From positions 1 to 48,357 of IMG/VR virus record IMGVR_UViG_3300020233_000109: DNA of 48,357 nucleotides. One strand, written 5' to 3'. The notes beneath the pieces are model-generated. The model ran no database searches. It was not told the DNA's origin and was given only the letters and a program-made list of their open reading frames with translations. Positions 1 to 8,679 of this stretch are shown in pieces. Source of the stretch: a virus. How positions within the stretch are numbered: position 1 is the first letter of the stretch; every line of letters begins with the position of its first letter. The translations under genes and the position numbers were made by a program.

Positions 1-91
1 ACTTGCGGGGTCTGTCAACTAATTTCGTGCAGATGTCCCCGGCCTATTCCGCCTTGATGGAATTGGCGGCTCGGTTGGATAATGAAAACAG
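1..91. repeat. Terminal direct repeat (left copy), circular assembly overlap
   Basis: Bases 1-91 are identical to 48267-48357. A reading frame continues without a break across the join, which supports a circular or circularly permuted genome. A 91-base overlap is a typical odd assembler word length, so it is more likely an assembly overlap than a true phage terminal repeat. Confidence 0.95.
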
Positions 92-149
92 GGTTAATCG
101 GGAACTGGAGTTGGGAGCTTCCAGTGGCACTATCATCAATCGAAGATAA
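1..149 (+). CDS. C-terminal end of the internal-virion/tape-measure-like protein that starts at 46091
   Basis: The open frame entering from the left edge ends at a TAA at 147-149. Its first 91 bases duplicate the end of the window. The gene starting at 46091 has 2267 bases up to the right edge, and adding bases 92-149 gives 2325 bases, an exact multiple of three, with one uninterrupted 774-residue frame. This is therefore the tail of that gene and not a separate gene. The peptide here is helical and ends in Arg-Arg. See the entry at 46091 for function. Confidence 0.9.
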   Translation, partial: LRGLSTNFVQMSPAYSALMELAARLDNENRVNRELELGASSGTIINRR

Positions 150-176
150 CCGACGGGAAAGAAATAGAGAAATGAT

Positions 177-1466
177 ATGACCAGAATTCCTGCTAACGTA
201 TCGGGGCCTATCGGGTTAAGTCCGGCAGTGATTGTGCCTAATCTAGGGTCCAGTACCGCCGATGTCGTCAATACCACTCTGGCTAACCGTAATCAATCCG
301 ACCAGTTGTTATCTACCTACCTGCAAACTTCCTCCAACGAGAGAATTGCCAACCAGGGTATTGGGTTGGAGGATCGGAAGATAGCCGCTCAAATGTTTGA
401 AGTGAGACTGCAAGACACTGCCAAACGTGATGATTTAGCTTCTCGTCTGGATTATAATCAATATGTTACCGATTTGAATTATCGACAGAATGATCGTATT
501 CTAGGGGAAGAAGAATTCAGGTTCAGAGCTAACCGGAAAGATAACACCGCTAAATTTCAAACTTTAGTTACCGAGATGGATAAGTTAGGAATGGTTAACT
601 GGTCTAAATATGTTCTGGGGCAGCTTGCCACCTTACAGGCTTCCAAGACTGCCGGATTAGACAAAAAAAATGCTCTGGAATTGAGAACGAAAATGTTTCA
701 GGACATCCAACAGCAAAGCGCGTTGGACAAGAAAGAGACTCAGATGACTTCCAGTCAAGTAACTGGAATGAATTCGCTTATTACTCAGGGAAATCCCAGT
801 GATATTCTTCGTTCTATCGAGGCCAATCCCTTCTTCAATACTTTTAATTCCCCCGACGAAATGATTAGTCAGATTCAGGCAGGAAAACTTGATCCCATCC
901 AATTACGGATTGCAGGTAAGGTAGCTGTCGAGGGGGCTACTACTTTAGTTAAACGGATGCGAGATGAGTTAGGACCTGAAAAAACAAATAATTTGAGAGA
1001 CGCCTGGAATCTGTTAATTACTTCCGGTAAATTCAAAATAGCGGATTTCTCCTCACTAGGTAATGAGGATTTGATTACTATCAATGAGATATTATCTCGT
1101 AAATTACCGGAGTTTAGTTCCTTATTCATCGGAGATAAGAAATCATTTATCAATGATTTAATTAAATGGGGACCGGGGTTTGATGCTCTTACTAAATTAA
1201 CTCAGGTAGGTTCCAATATTTACCAGGTTCCTGTGGGTAATGAGTCCCCCGTGGTTATCTCAACTGTGCAGGTAACCAGAGGAGGCATACAGGGTACGTC
1301 CAAAGAAAAATTAGCCAGTCAGATAGAGACGGAAGCTATGAATCCCGATGGAACTTTTGATACAGATAAGGTGGAAGAAATATTACAACGTCAACTGGAT
1401 TTAATATTTGGACCAGATGGGACTCTTAGCGATCACCCTCTGGCTCCCCTGTATAGTAATCGTTAA
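177..1466 (+). CDS. Hypothetical virion protein, 429 aa, helix-rich
   Basis: No family recognised. The 429-residue product has a Thr/Pro/Gly-rich first 30 residues and then long amphipathic helical stretches (about 45-250) full of Gln, Lys and Leu, with a more globular C-terminal third. It lies 27 bases after the internal-virion-like gene and directly before three further late genes on the same strand, so a structural or ejected-protein role is inferred from context. The Shine-Dalgarno is weak (GAGAA, 171 region). It could equally be a tail-assembly chaperone or minor virion component. Confidence 0.8.
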   Translation: MTRIPANVSGPIGLSPAVIVPNLGSSTADVVNTTLANRNQSDQLLSTYLQTSSNERIANQGIGLEDRKIAAQMFEVRLQDTAKRDDLASRLDYNQYVTDLNYRQNDRILGEEEFRFRANRKDNTAKFQTLVTEMDKLGMVNWSKYVLGQLATLQASKTAGLDKKNALELRTKMFQDIQQQSALDKKETQMTSSQVTGMNSLITQGNPSDILRSIEANPFFNTFNSPDEMISQIQAGKLDPIQLRIAGKVAVEGATTLVKRMRDELGPEKTNNLRDAWNLLITSGKFKIADFSSLGNEDLITINEILSRKLPEFSSLFIGDKKSFINDLIKWGPGFDALTKLTQVGSNIYQVPVGNESPVVISTVQVTRGGIQGTSKEKLASQIETEAMNPDGTFDTDKVEEILQRQLDLIFGPDGTLSDHPLAPLYSNR

Positions 1467-1480
1467 TAAGAGGATTGATG

Positions 1481-2218
1481 ATGGCATTGAGTAAAACAGC
1501 GCTTAAACGTCTAACCGGAGTGAAACTGCCCGGCAGAAATGACTCGTCCGCTAACGACATCACTTTCTTACATCCAATGGGAAAACGTCCTAAAGGGGTT
1601 GTAGGAGGTGATCCTACCGGTCTTTCTAATGAAACATTTGTGGGTGCGGGGGTGGCGGCAGGCGCAACATTAGCTGCTAAAACAGGTAGAGGGTTATTAG
1701 GTAAGAAGGGGGTATTTGGCAAAATCAAAGTAGGGGGGACAGTGTGGCAAACCCTTCTATACATGGGAGTTAGTTTAGGGATAAATGCTTTATTTAAAGT
1801 TATTAGTGGTTCGTCCGGTTTGGAAGAAAAACAATTAGAGATGACTAAGCGCACGGTAGAAAATCAACTTAATACCCAGAAGGCCACAACGGAAGGTCGT
1901 AATGAGGCCGTTAATCTCATAGCTGATTACTATAAGAATGATGCTCAAGCTAATGAAAAAAGAGAAATGAGAAACTACCAGATTAATCAGCAGAACGACC
2001 GGGATAACCTGGTGCTGGGTTCCCTGTTACAAACCGTTTCTCAAGACGTATTAGCACCATCACAATCGGCATCCATTTTAGGTCAGTCAGGTCTAAGGTC
2101 GATAGAGGCCAGCGCCCAACCGATAAATGGTCCTGATTTTATCCCCCAACCTACCCCGACGGCAGTGGGGGCTAACGGATTCAATAACCTGTTACCCGTA
2201 GTTTTGGGAGGAAGTTAA
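1481..2218 (+). CDS. Hypothetical virion protein, 245 aa, with a possible membrane segment
   Basis: Start chosen at 1481 because AGAGGA (1469-1474) then has a normal spacing of six; ATG 1478 is in frame and also possible. The N-terminus is basic, followed by a Gly/Ala-rich stretch (about 50-70) and a hydrophobic segment near residues 88-108 containing LLYMGVSLGINALF. The second half is helical and Gln/Asn-rich, with a Pro-rich C-terminal tail. Sits in the late cluster of probable internal virion proteins; small membrane-active proteins are common in podovirus ejection complexes, but no family was recognised and this role is inference. Confidence 0.75.
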   Translation: MALSKTALKRLTGVKLPGRNDSSANDITFLHPMGKRPKGVVGGDPTGLSNETFVGAGVAAGATLAAKTGRGLLGKKGVFGKIKVGGTVWQTLLYMGVSLGINALFKVISGSSGLEEKQLEMTKRTVENQLNTQKATTEGRNEAVNLIADYYKNDAQANEKREMRNYQINQQNDRDNLVLGSLLQTVSQDVLAPSQSASILGQSGLRSIEASAQPINGPDFIPQPTPTAVGANGFNNLLPVVLGGS

Positions 2219-2219
2219 T

Positions 2220-3131
2220 ATGACCAGGAAGAAAAAATCCCGTCAACCCCGCAAGCGGGGGAAGAGAATGCGCCTTAAAGCTAAACGTGGTTTCTTATCC
2301 CCTACATCTTTAGTGGGGAAGGCTACGGCGCGTTCAGCCTCTCAAATTATTAGTGAGGGGAGTCCCAGTACTCAGGTCGTTCCCGGTCCTCTTAATTTAC
2401 AGGTATTGGCAGGACGACAAGTATCTCCAGCTACTCAATCTATTACCTATTCGGAGATTGCCGCCGCCTCCGGTCTGACGGAACAACAGGTCATAAAAAT
2501 ATCTACCCAGGTAGGCAGTACCCCCCAGGTGGTAGAAAAAATATTAGCTATTCCCGAAGCAACCGAAGAAATATTAGGACGAGATATTGCTCGTAAAGTT
2601 AGTCGAACCCCTAAAGTTAGATCGTTAAGACAAAGAGTGAAACTCCTAACGAAAGATGTCCTCCGTAAGGGGGGAGGTCGGAAGGCTGAATTGGTTGCCA
2701 GGGCCGAAGCGGTTGGAATTAAGCCCAGTATATTCAAAAGCGGGACAGCCACTTTTATCTATGGTAGTTTATTGGCCGAACTCCTTATCAGTTTATCCAA
2801 GAAAAAACAAGAAGAGAAGGGTAAGATGGAACTCCAGAACCAAATTCTCACCTCTCAATCCAGTCCCCAGGCTGTTAAGATGCAAAAGGAAACGGCTAAG
2901 AATGAGTTACTTCTCCAATTCCTGATTCCCGCTCTTCAAAATAAAGCCAGTATCTCTCAACAGGCAGCTTCGGCGGCTTTATCACCGGGATTTAACCCTA
3001 CCAGACTGGCTCCCAGTGAAGTTCTTATCGGCTCGCCGGGTGGGGGTTCCCCCGGAAATCAGCCTGCTACCTCCACGGCGCAACAAGACCAGTTAGCCCT
3101 CCTTCAGGCTCTACAAACCTCCGGCCAATAA
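2220..3131 (+). CDS. Hypothetical basic virion protein, 303 aa, SAP/HeH-like segment
   Basis: The start follows a strong GGGAGGAAG site two bases after the previous stop. Residues 1-25 are extremely basic (RKKKSRQPRKRGKRMRLKAK), which suggests DNA contact. Around residues 130-170 a stretch with LRKGGGRKAELVARAEAVG resembles a short helix-extended-helix (SAP/HeH-type) DNA-binding motif; this is a visual match only. A hydrophobic segment follows near 178-192. The C-terminus is Gln/Ala/Ser/Pro-rich. The context between other late genes suggests an internal, DNA-associated virion protein. Confidence 0.75.
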   Translation: MTRKKKSRQPRKRGKRMRLKAKRGFLSPTSLVGKATARSASQIISEGSPSTQVVPGPLNLQVLAGRQVSPATQSITYSEIAAASGLTEQQVIKISTQVGSTPQVVEKILAIPEATEEILGRDIARKVSRTPKVRSLRQRVKLLTKDVLRKGGGRKAELVARAEAVGIKPSIFKSGTATFIYGSLLAELLISLSKKKQEEKGKMELQNQILTSQSSPQAVKMQKETAKNELLLQFLIPALQNKASISQQAASAALSPGFNPTRLAPSEVLIGSPGGGSPGNQPATSTAQQDQLALLQALQTSGQ

Positions 3132-3140
3132 GGGGTACTA

Positions 3141-6100
3141 ATGCCTTCTGATCCTGTTACGACCAGTTTAAGGTCCGACGCTTATAACTTCCCTCTGTCA
3201 GATTACGACAGGCCCCGTCTGGCCCTGGAAAATTTCTTAAAAGCTGATTTGGATGGTTCGGTCAAAGCAATATTTTCCCCCGAATCACTAAGTCCCCATC
3301 AAAGAAAACGACTCAAAAATCGTTTCTCTCGTGATCCTGTTATGGCTGCCATTATGGATGTGGCAACCAATCCCCTGGTAATTATTGGGACCATCGCATC
3401 CCTGGCCTACCCCCCACTGGCATCAGGAGAGGTCTTTGAATTTGCAGCCAGGGCGGGGGGTATCGCGTCTCGTCTTAATCCTATTGCTCGTTTCCTCGGT
3501 ACACCACTAACTATCTTTCGAGGTAATGCTAAACTGGTTGACGCCTTGATGGAACAATCTGCCTTAACCAGCGAATTCAAGGAGAGGTTTGGGGTAAGAG
3601 GTCTAAACGACTTATTCTCACGTTTTCGTAATCTTGTCGGTCGTAACCCTACCACCCAGGAAATGTCGTTGGCGGCTCTTAAACGAATGGCAGCAGACCG
3701 GTCCGATACCTTTCTCAATAAGAGTATCGGGCATCTGGCCGAAAAAAATTCCGGGGTCAATCTGGGAGGAGAATCTCTTCTCAAGAAAAGTCTTACTATC
3801 TCCCCTAAAAGTCTCCGGGGGATTAACGGGATGGCTAACGATATGGGTCGTCTCAATGAAACCATGTATGCCGACATCCCCAATAAATTTCTCGACGACA
3901 TCGCTACTCATCTGGAGGGTAACGGGCTTGCCACCCGTCATTTCTACACTAGAGACCCCTTTAACGATAAAGTAATCCACGGGACACAAAAGAAAATAAT
4001 AGGTCCACGTCTCAAAAATTATTACCCGCAACAGATTATCAACTCCCGAACTCTAATGGAAGAGAATCCGCTGGATAAACTTACCTTTGAAGAGTCCGCA
4101 ATGAAATTAAAGTATATCCATTCTCGCGCCCTCCTGCGACGACAGGGTTTTTCCATGCCCTCTCTGGAACATCTGGAGGAAATAAAACAACATCTGAATC
4201 CCCGTGCTTTCCAGGTTCTTAAAGATAGTAATCTTCATTATCGTCAGGAACTGGAGCAAAAAATTCTACCCTTAATTGGTCAGAGTAAACCCAAAGAAGC
4301 GATTAAAGAAATCCTGATGAATGACTATAATCTTAGGGAGGAAGTAGCCAACGGACTGGGCGATAAAGTTCAGCAGTTAACTTCGGCGGGGAAAATGGAA
4401 GAAGCCCTCCGATTTATCCAGTCCAAATTTGACGCTATCGGACAAATCCCCCAGTATTCTCTCCGAATGGATAAAGTAATGAGTTTACATATTAACTCTC
4501 TGGCTCATCAACATGCCTGGGCCATCCCTAAAACTGAAGGAACCAAATCGGTAGGTGCTATCATCGAAGAAGAAGCGGGTATCCTCAAGAGGACAGACCC
4601 CCAACGCTGGCGTATCCTCACTAACGATTATATCCCGATGCTCCGAGGTATGAAAACCTGGAGAGAACAGGAAAGACAGATAATTTTTAATGATTTTAAA
4701 CTAAAATTATCATCCTCTATCCAGACCCCACGGATGACTAAGGTTTTAAATGCTACAGCACCAGGTAAAGCCGTTCGCACCTGGTTAATCGACACCCTTA
4801 ATGCACCTTCTGGCTCTCTCTCGGCCCAGTCTTTTACCGGCAGTCTAACCAGTTTATTTTATCATGGAGCTTTGGGTTTTAACCCCGCCCCGGCTTTCAA
4901 AAATATTCTTCAACCTCTTATCACTACGGCTAGTGTCATCGGGATGCCGGATACCATCAGAGGAAGTGGAATACTGCTACCCAAACTGGGCCAACTAATA
5001 AAAAGAACTCAATTCCATATGGGGAAAGGTCTCTCGTTGGCCGAAGCGGACCAGAAAGCTCTCTGGGAAATATTCCCCGAAGCCATGCAGGAAAATATCC
5101 TGGGGAGTCCCATGTTTGGGGAAGTAACCGACGAGTCTATCCCCATGGTAGCTCAAGGATTTCAGAAAGCCCTGGCTACCGGGAAGTCCGCAAGTATGGC
5201 CATGTTCCATACCACCGAAAGATTCAACCGGTTACTCACTTATGAAGCATCCGCCGCTAAAGCAAATCTTGAAGGTTTGGGAGCTAAAGAGACCCAAAGA
5301 TTTGCATCCACTATGGTTCGTATGACCCAGTTTAGCGGTGGACCCCTGGGGATTCCTCATGGTATGTTAAATATCCCCGCTCCCATTCGCCAATTCGCCC
5401 AGTTCCCTCTTCGGATGCTTGACTTCATGTATTCTTCCCTGCGTTTCGGTTCCGCCGCTGCTGTTGCCGAGGGTAAAATGCCTCTCGACCTGGGTACGAT
5501 AGGTCGAACCGTTCGTAACTCGGCTATTGCCGGAACAATAGCCCAACGCGCTCTTGGTTTTAACATAGATAACTCACTCCTTTTTGGAGCCTTACCCTCC
5601 CCACTGTCCAAAGATGCCCCCTTCTTTCCCTTCCCTATCGTATCACCTGCGGTAGGTATTGCCGGAAGTCTGGGAGGAGCCGTATTTACCGGGGATTTCT
5701 CCAGAGTCCCCAGCAGTCTGGCCGTAGGAGTCCCCGGTGGTGTCGCTTTCCGCCGCGCTTATAAATCTCTGGCCCCCTCCCGTGCTGATTACCAGCATCG
5801 AGATGTTGACGGTAAGATTACCGTTACTGATAAGGTAGGGAAACTGGTAGGCAACTTTACTCCCGCCCAGCTTTTCCTTCGTTCCGTCGGAATCCGCACT
5901 AACAACGTGGAAGCCGAACAACAATTTACCCAATTTGTTCTCAAGCAACGAGACATCTTACGACAATTTAGAACGGAATATCTGGCTGCTCTCCAATCCA
6001 ATAGTATGGAAACGGCCCAGGATATTCAGGCGGCTTACCAAAAAAAATACCCCGAACTACCCCCCTTGCGAGTCAAGAAATCAGACATCCGCGCTTTACG

Positions 6101-6305
6101 ATTACGGACCCAGACGACCCGTATCCAAAGAATCCTTAAATCCCTGCCTGCCGATGTTCGCCCTGTCTTTGAAGAAATAGCCTCCATGTCAGTAGCAGCG
6201 GAAGCTACTCGTCTGGTGCAAAACAATAGTGATGCCCTCCCCCTACTCATGCCCCCTAAATCTTCTAACCCTGCCACTGCCACCCAACCAGTCCCGCTAC
6301 GTTAA
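3141..6305 (+). CDS. Very large virion protein, 1054 aa, candidate internal/ejected protein
   Basis: Last gene of the rightward late region. Short hydrophobic segments occur near residues 65-95 (VATNPLVIIGTIASLAYPPL), near 575-615 (FNPAPAFKN followed by a hydrophobic run) and in the 780-880 zone, separated by helical soluble regions. The size, position at the end of the structural operon, and mixture of soluble helices with membrane-like segments fit large internal virion or DNA-ejection proteins of short-tailed phages, or the large polyvalent virion proteins. No catalytic motif (lysozyme, transglycosylase, peptidase) could be identified by eye. Start ATG 3141 is ten bases after the previous stop. 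Confidence 0.8.
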   Translation: MPSDPVTTSLRSDAYNFPLSDYDRPRLALENFLKADLDGSVKAIFSPESLSPHQRKRLKNRFSRDPVMAAIMDVATNPLVIIGTIASLAYPPLASGEVFEFAARAGGIASRLNPIARFLGTPLTIFRGNAKLVDALMEQSALTSEFKERFGVRGLNDLFSRFRNLVGRNPTTQEMSLAALKRMAADRSDTFLNKSIGHLAEKNSGVNLGGESLLKKSLTISPKSLRGINGMANDMGRLNETMYADIPNKFLDDIATHLEGNGLATRHFYTRDPFNDKVIHGTQKKIIGPRLKNYYPQQIINSRTLMEENPLDKLTFEESAMKLKYIHSRALLRRQGFSMPSLEHLEEIKQHLNPRAFQVLKDSNLHYRQELEQKILPLIGQSKPKEAIKEILMNDYNLREEVANGLGDKVQQLTSAGKMEEALRFIQSKFDAIGQIPQYSLRMDKVMSLHINSLAHQHAWAIPKTEGTKSVGAIIEEEAGILKRTDPQRWRILTNDYIPMLRGMKTWREQERQIIFNDFKLKLSSSIQTPRMTKVLNATAPGKAVRTWLIDTLNAPSGSLSAQSFTGSLTSLFYHGALGFNPAPAFKNILQPLITTASVIGMPDTIRGSGILLPKLGQLIKRTQFHMGKGLSLAEADQKALWEIFPEAMQENILGSPMFGEVTDESIPMVAQGFQKALATGKSASMAMFHTTERFNRLLTYEASAAKANLEGLGAKETQRFASTMVRMTQFSGGPLGIPHGMLNIPAPIRQFAQFPLRMLDFMYSSLRFGSAAAVAEGKMPLDLGTIGRTVRNSAIAGTIAQRALGFNIDNSLLFGALPSPLSKDAPFFPFPIVSPAVGIAGSLGGAVFTGDFSRVPSSLAVGVPGGVAFRRAYKSLAPSRADYQHRDVDGKITVTDKVGKLVGNFTPAQLFLRSVGIRTNNVEAEQQFTQFVLKQRDILRQFRTEYLAALQSNSMETAQDIQAAYQKKYPELPPLRVKKSDIRALRLRTQTTRIQRILKSLPADVRPVFEEIASMSVAAEATRLVQNNSDALPLLMPPKSSNPATATQPVPLR

Positions 6306-6329
6306 GACCCCCAACAAAAGGGAAAGAAT

Positions 6330-6364
6330 TTTGCTCAATTACGTTTGAGGCTGGTGGGGGTTCC
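6330..6364. repeat. 35-bp inverted repeat, left copy
   Basis: Perfect reverse complement of 26926-26960. It lies in the short convergent gap between the end of the rightward late genes (6305) and the last leftward gene (stop 6378). It contains one copy of the genome-wide 15-bp motif at 6341-6355 (ACGTTTGAGGCTGGT), flanked by CTCAATT on one side and a G-run plus TTCC on the other. Confidence 0.9.
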
Positions 6365-6377
6365 CCTACGCATTTTA

Positions 6378-6557
6378 CTACTTTTTAATAGACTCGTATA
6401 TATTCTCAACCCCTTCTGCTTGTGCCTCAGAACACCATCCCTTTTCGGTTATCTGATCTCGCACACTTTCGAGGAACTCCAAACCGAATAGGTAACGATC
6501 AGTCTCTAGCATTTCATCTATAAGTTCAAGAGTTTCTTCACATCTATCATCCATCAT
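6378..6557 (-). CDS. Small hypothetical acidic protein, 59 aa
   Basis: Short gene reading MMDDRCEETLELIDEMLETD at its start and ending IYESIKK; ATG 6557 (or 6554) overlaps the stop of the upstream gene by 11 bases, indicating translational coupling. The protein is acidic and predicted to be helical, with two Cys. No family recognised. It is the last gene of the leftward region and faces the end of the late operon. Confidence 0.65.
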   Translation of the reverse strand: MMDDRCEETLELIDEMLETDRYLFGLEFLESVRDQITEKGWCSEAQAEGVENIYESIKK

Positions 6558-7137
6558 ATTGACCCACCTGAACCTTTTCGCCTCGACGACTTGTGTAGTA
6601 TTTTGGACCTCCTTGATATTCTTCGTTTAACCTATGGAGGAATTCAGGAGGAATAGTAAGAATTTTTTCACAACAATCATTGATAGTTTTAACCAATTGC
6701 CGGCAACGGGCTTCTGGGCTTTCCGGCAATTTAACCGGTTCAGATGCTTTATTCAAAGGTCGAGCATAACTACAAAGACAATTTTTGTCATTATCAAACA
6801 CACTAACCTTACTATCCACCAAACCTGGACAATTTGTGCTGAACTTCATAACAAACCAAGTTTCTTTGTCGTTGCTAACTTCAATTTCTTCCCCGTATTC
6901 AAACATATAGCCTAGAATCTGCTCTTGGTAGATAGCAACCATATGTATTAAATTCTCGTGCTGACAACACCGACTAAGTTTGATCCTATAATCATACTCA
7001 CAGGACTCCGACTCGATCTCATATATCTCACCAGTCTCGTCAGGGGCAACAGGTAGAAAACAATCTTTTCCCATTTTCTTCTTTTGCCACTCAACTGGCC
7101 CCATTTTTATTCTGTCGCCAACTTTATACTGTTTCAT
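6547..7137 (-). CDS. Hypothetical protein, 196 aa, MKQYKV N-terminus
   Basis: Start ATG 7137 has an AAAGGAA site upstream. The first residues MKQYKVGDRIKMG look like the opening strand of a small beta-barrel; the body has several scattered Cys (residues about 26, 46, 57, 58, 101, 119, 121, 143, 152, 153). The first six codons are nearly identical in DNA to a 12-codon leader peptide at 7415-7452 and to a stretch upstream of 7897, so this 5-prime segment has been duplicated locally. Function unknown; accessory leftward cluster. Confidence 0.7.
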   Translation of the reverse strand: MKQYKVGDRIKMGPVEWQKKKMGKDCFLPVAPDETGEIYEIESESCEYDYRIKLSRCCQHENLIHMVAIYQEQILGYMFEYGEEIEVSNDKETWFVMKFSTNCPGLVDSKVSVFDNDKNCLCSYARPLNKASEPVKLPESPEARCRQLVKTINDCCEKILTIPPEFLHRLNEEYQGGPKYYTSRRGEKVQVGQYDG

Positions 7138-7138
7138 T

Positions 7139-7417
7139 TTATTTCCTTTCGTATGTCAATTCAAAACCTCTGGCTAATCCCTTGTGTGCCCGCCAATAAA
7201 TCTTCTTCCACAACGGTTTCTTACAATTACAATGAGAATCTAAAGCATTCAGAACTGCAGCACATTTGTTTAGTGGATGAGAATTTTTAAGCGACAAACC
7301 TGCCTTATCATAAATAGCATGGAGAATATCTAAATCTCCATAATAAATACTCCTATTGCCAAATTTATAAGAGGAGTCGTTAATCAGGATTTCTTTTGCT
7401 ACAATAGCTACACTCAC
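7139..7417 (-). CDS. Hypothetical protein, 92 aa, GTG start
   Basis: GTG start at 7417 with GGAG 7 bases upstream; the start overlaps the stop of a 12-codon leader ORF (GTGA overlap). The sequence has several Cys/His/Lys near the C-terminal half (HCNCKKPLWKK). The middle, ILHAIYDKAGLSLKNSHPLN, is consistent with a small globular helical protein. No family recognised; part of the small-gene cluster. Confidence 0.6.
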   Translation of the reverse strand: MSVAIVAKEILINDSSYKFGNRSIYYGDLDILHAIYDKAGLSLKNSHPLNKCAAVLNALDSHCNCKKPLWKKIYWRAHKGLARGFELTYERK

Positions 7418-7452
7418 TGCAAATCTCCATAGTTTACTTTATACTGTTTCAT
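7415..7452 (-). CDS. 12-codon leader peptide MKQYKVNYGDLQ
   Basis: ATG 7452 is preceded by a strong AAGGAG site (spacing about 8) and the frame stops after 12 codons, its TGA overlapping the GTG start of the next gene. The same DNA (with CTATGGAGATTT providing the next ribosome site) recurs at about 7903-7930. Probably a coupling leader or the remnant of a duplicated 5-prime gene end. The coding claim rests only on the ribosome site and the overlap. Confidence 0.45.
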
Positions 7453-7465
7453 TTTTAGACTCCTT

Positions 7466-7672
7466 TTATTTATCTTCTTGCAACTTTTCGAGGGCTGAAA
7501 TTATTTCTATAATATCACCGCCATCCCTAGCTGTTTCAGCCTTTTCTATATCTTGGATAATAGCAATGAGACCAAACTGTCCCGAAATACCTAGATTCAA
7601 GTAGACCTTTTTGAGTTCTTCACACCGTTTTATTTCTTTAGTTACACTTTCAAGTAAATTCATTTTGTTCAT
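7466..7672 (-). CDS. Small conserved-type phage protein, 68 aa
   Basis: Helical protein beginning MNKMNLLESVTKEIKRCEEL and continuing with a Gly-rich turn ISGQFGLIAI and a helix DIEKAETARDGGDIIEIISA. This pattern (MNLL, two Lys/Glu helices, G-x-FG, ADI-x-x-AE, GD-x-x-E) matches a small helical protein I have seen repeatedly in phage genomes, with no assigned function. Start at 7672 follows GGAGATAA directly after the upstream stop; 7663 is an alternative. Confidence 0.7.
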   Translation of the reverse strand: MNKMNLLESVTKEIKRCEELKKVYLNLGISGQFGLIAIIQDIEKAETARDGGDIIEIISALEKLQEDK

Positions 7673-7897
7673 TTATCTCCGGTAACTTTTTATAGTTTCT
7701 TTAACGTAATTTTCAATTCTTATCCATATAATATTGTCTTTTTCCCGCAGTACAGCCCATTTTCCCTGTGCTTTTTCCAGAGCGTCCAAATAATCAAAAC
7801 ACGAATTCGCATAATTAAATCTTTCAGAAGAAACCGTGTCTTCGCCCAGTTCGTACCACACAATCTTTAACCATTTTTCTATACTATGTTTATCCAT
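7673..7897 (-). CDS. Hypothetical protein, 74 aa
   Basis: Start at ATG 7897 (MDKHSIEKWLKIVWYELGED) uses GGAG in the duplicated CTATGGAGATTT element. An in-frame longer form can be read from a TTG at 7975 that overlaps the previous stop and would add a basic N-terminus containing KQYKVNYGDL; the coding continuity of that extension leaves the true start open. Helical, Trp-rich, no family recognised. Confidence 0.6.
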   Translation of the reverse strand: MDKHSIEKWLKIVWYELGEDTVSSERFNYANSCFDYLDALEKAQGKWAVLREKDNIIWIRIENYVKETIKSYRR

Positions 7898-7971
7898 TAT
7901 TAAATCTCCATAGTTTACTTTATATTGTTTTCTTTTGCCTTTGCGGTTATCCACATTCACTTTAACTTTCC

Positions 7972-8298
7972 TCAAAACCTACCATCTCTGTGGTCTAAAG
8001 CAGGAGGAAGCTCTAAGGGTGGTTGTTGTGAATCTTGTATATCTTGAGTCTCCACACCAACCGTGATTTCTCTTTTAGTATAAAGAAACAATTTTACCAT
8101 GATAATATCACTTTGACGTTGTAACTTGAAATATCTTGTCTTTGCTTTAATTCTTGCAGTGGCTCTGGAGTCTTTGGGTTGAGGAAACAGGGCAGTCTTG
8201 CCATAAAATGGGAATCTTTGTTTATGAAAATAATTCCGCTTTCTGCCGTCCCTTCTATCTTTGTAAGCTGTTTCGTAAGTTATTTCGTAATAATCCAT
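7972..8298 (-). CDS. Hypothetical basic protein, 108 aa
   Basis: N-terminal MDYYEITYETAYKD followed by a highly basic, Arg/Lys-rich beta-type core (residues 15-80) and a Pro-rich tail. Compact size and charge would suit a nucleic-acid contact, but nothing diagnostic is visible. In the leftward accessory cluster between two other unknown genes. Confidence 0.6.
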   Translation of the reverse strand: MDYYEITYETAYKDRRDGRKRNYFHKQRFPFYGKTALFPQPKDSRATARIKAKTRYFKLQRQSDIIMVKLFLYTKREITVGVETQDIQDSQQPPLELPPALDHRDGRF

Positions 8299-8311
8299 AG
8301 TAGAACGAACC

Positions 8312-8572
8312 TTATTGTTTTAACGATTCCCATTTGTAAAGAACGTAATGGCTCGTTCCTTTTTCCAGAAATACTAGATATATTTCATACACTTTGTTTG
8401 GGTCAGGATTATTCCAACTTACCGTCCAGTTAAGTTTGTTCCGGCCCACGAAGCCGTTATTGTTGGTGTAGGTATTACCGTGGACGTCCAATCCGGCCAA
8501 GGCACAACAGATAAACAGGGAGACCATTAAGATCAACACGATACCATTAAACCATATTACTTTTGTTGGCAT
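8312..8572 (-). CDS. Small secreted or membrane-anchored protein, 86 aa
   Basis: Start at 8572 (MPTKVIWFNGIVLILMVSLF) has GGAG five bases upstream, better than the upstream ATG at 8587. Residues 5-25 form a hydrophobic signal-anchor ending in CCALAG, which could be a signal peptide. The remaining about 60 residues are Asn/Tyr-rich and beta-like (HGNTYTNNNGFVGRNKLNW). Exported by the host presumably; neighbour of a lipoprotein gene, so an envelope role (exclusion or lysis) is possible but not shown. Confidence 0.65.
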   Translation of the reverse strand: MPTKVIWFNGIVLILMVSLFICCALAGLDVHGNTYTNNNGFVGRNKLNWTVSWNNPDPNKVYEIYLVFLEKGTSHYVLYKWESLKQ

Positions 8573-8624
8573 TTTTACTCCATTCATACCCTTTTATTGT
8601 TTCAGAGATTACCATTTATAAAAT

Positions 8625-8660
8625 TTGGAGGGTAGCGGCATCCCTGCTACCACCCTCCAA
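8625..8660 (-). terminator. Rho-independent terminator after the lipoprotein gene
   Basis: Long stem: TTGGAGGGTAGC pairs with GCTACC..CTCCAA with a three-base bulge, directly after the stop of the leftward gene at 8680; on the transcribed strand it is followed by ATTTTAT. Confidence 0.75.
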
Positions 8661-8679
8661 CAGGTAAGAAAAGGTATCA

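Noticed and set aside
6547-7290. Rightward frames opposite the small leftward genes (6634-6915, 7084-7290)
   Set aside because: Phe/Asn-rich antisense shadows; the leftward genes have coupled starts and ribosome sites.
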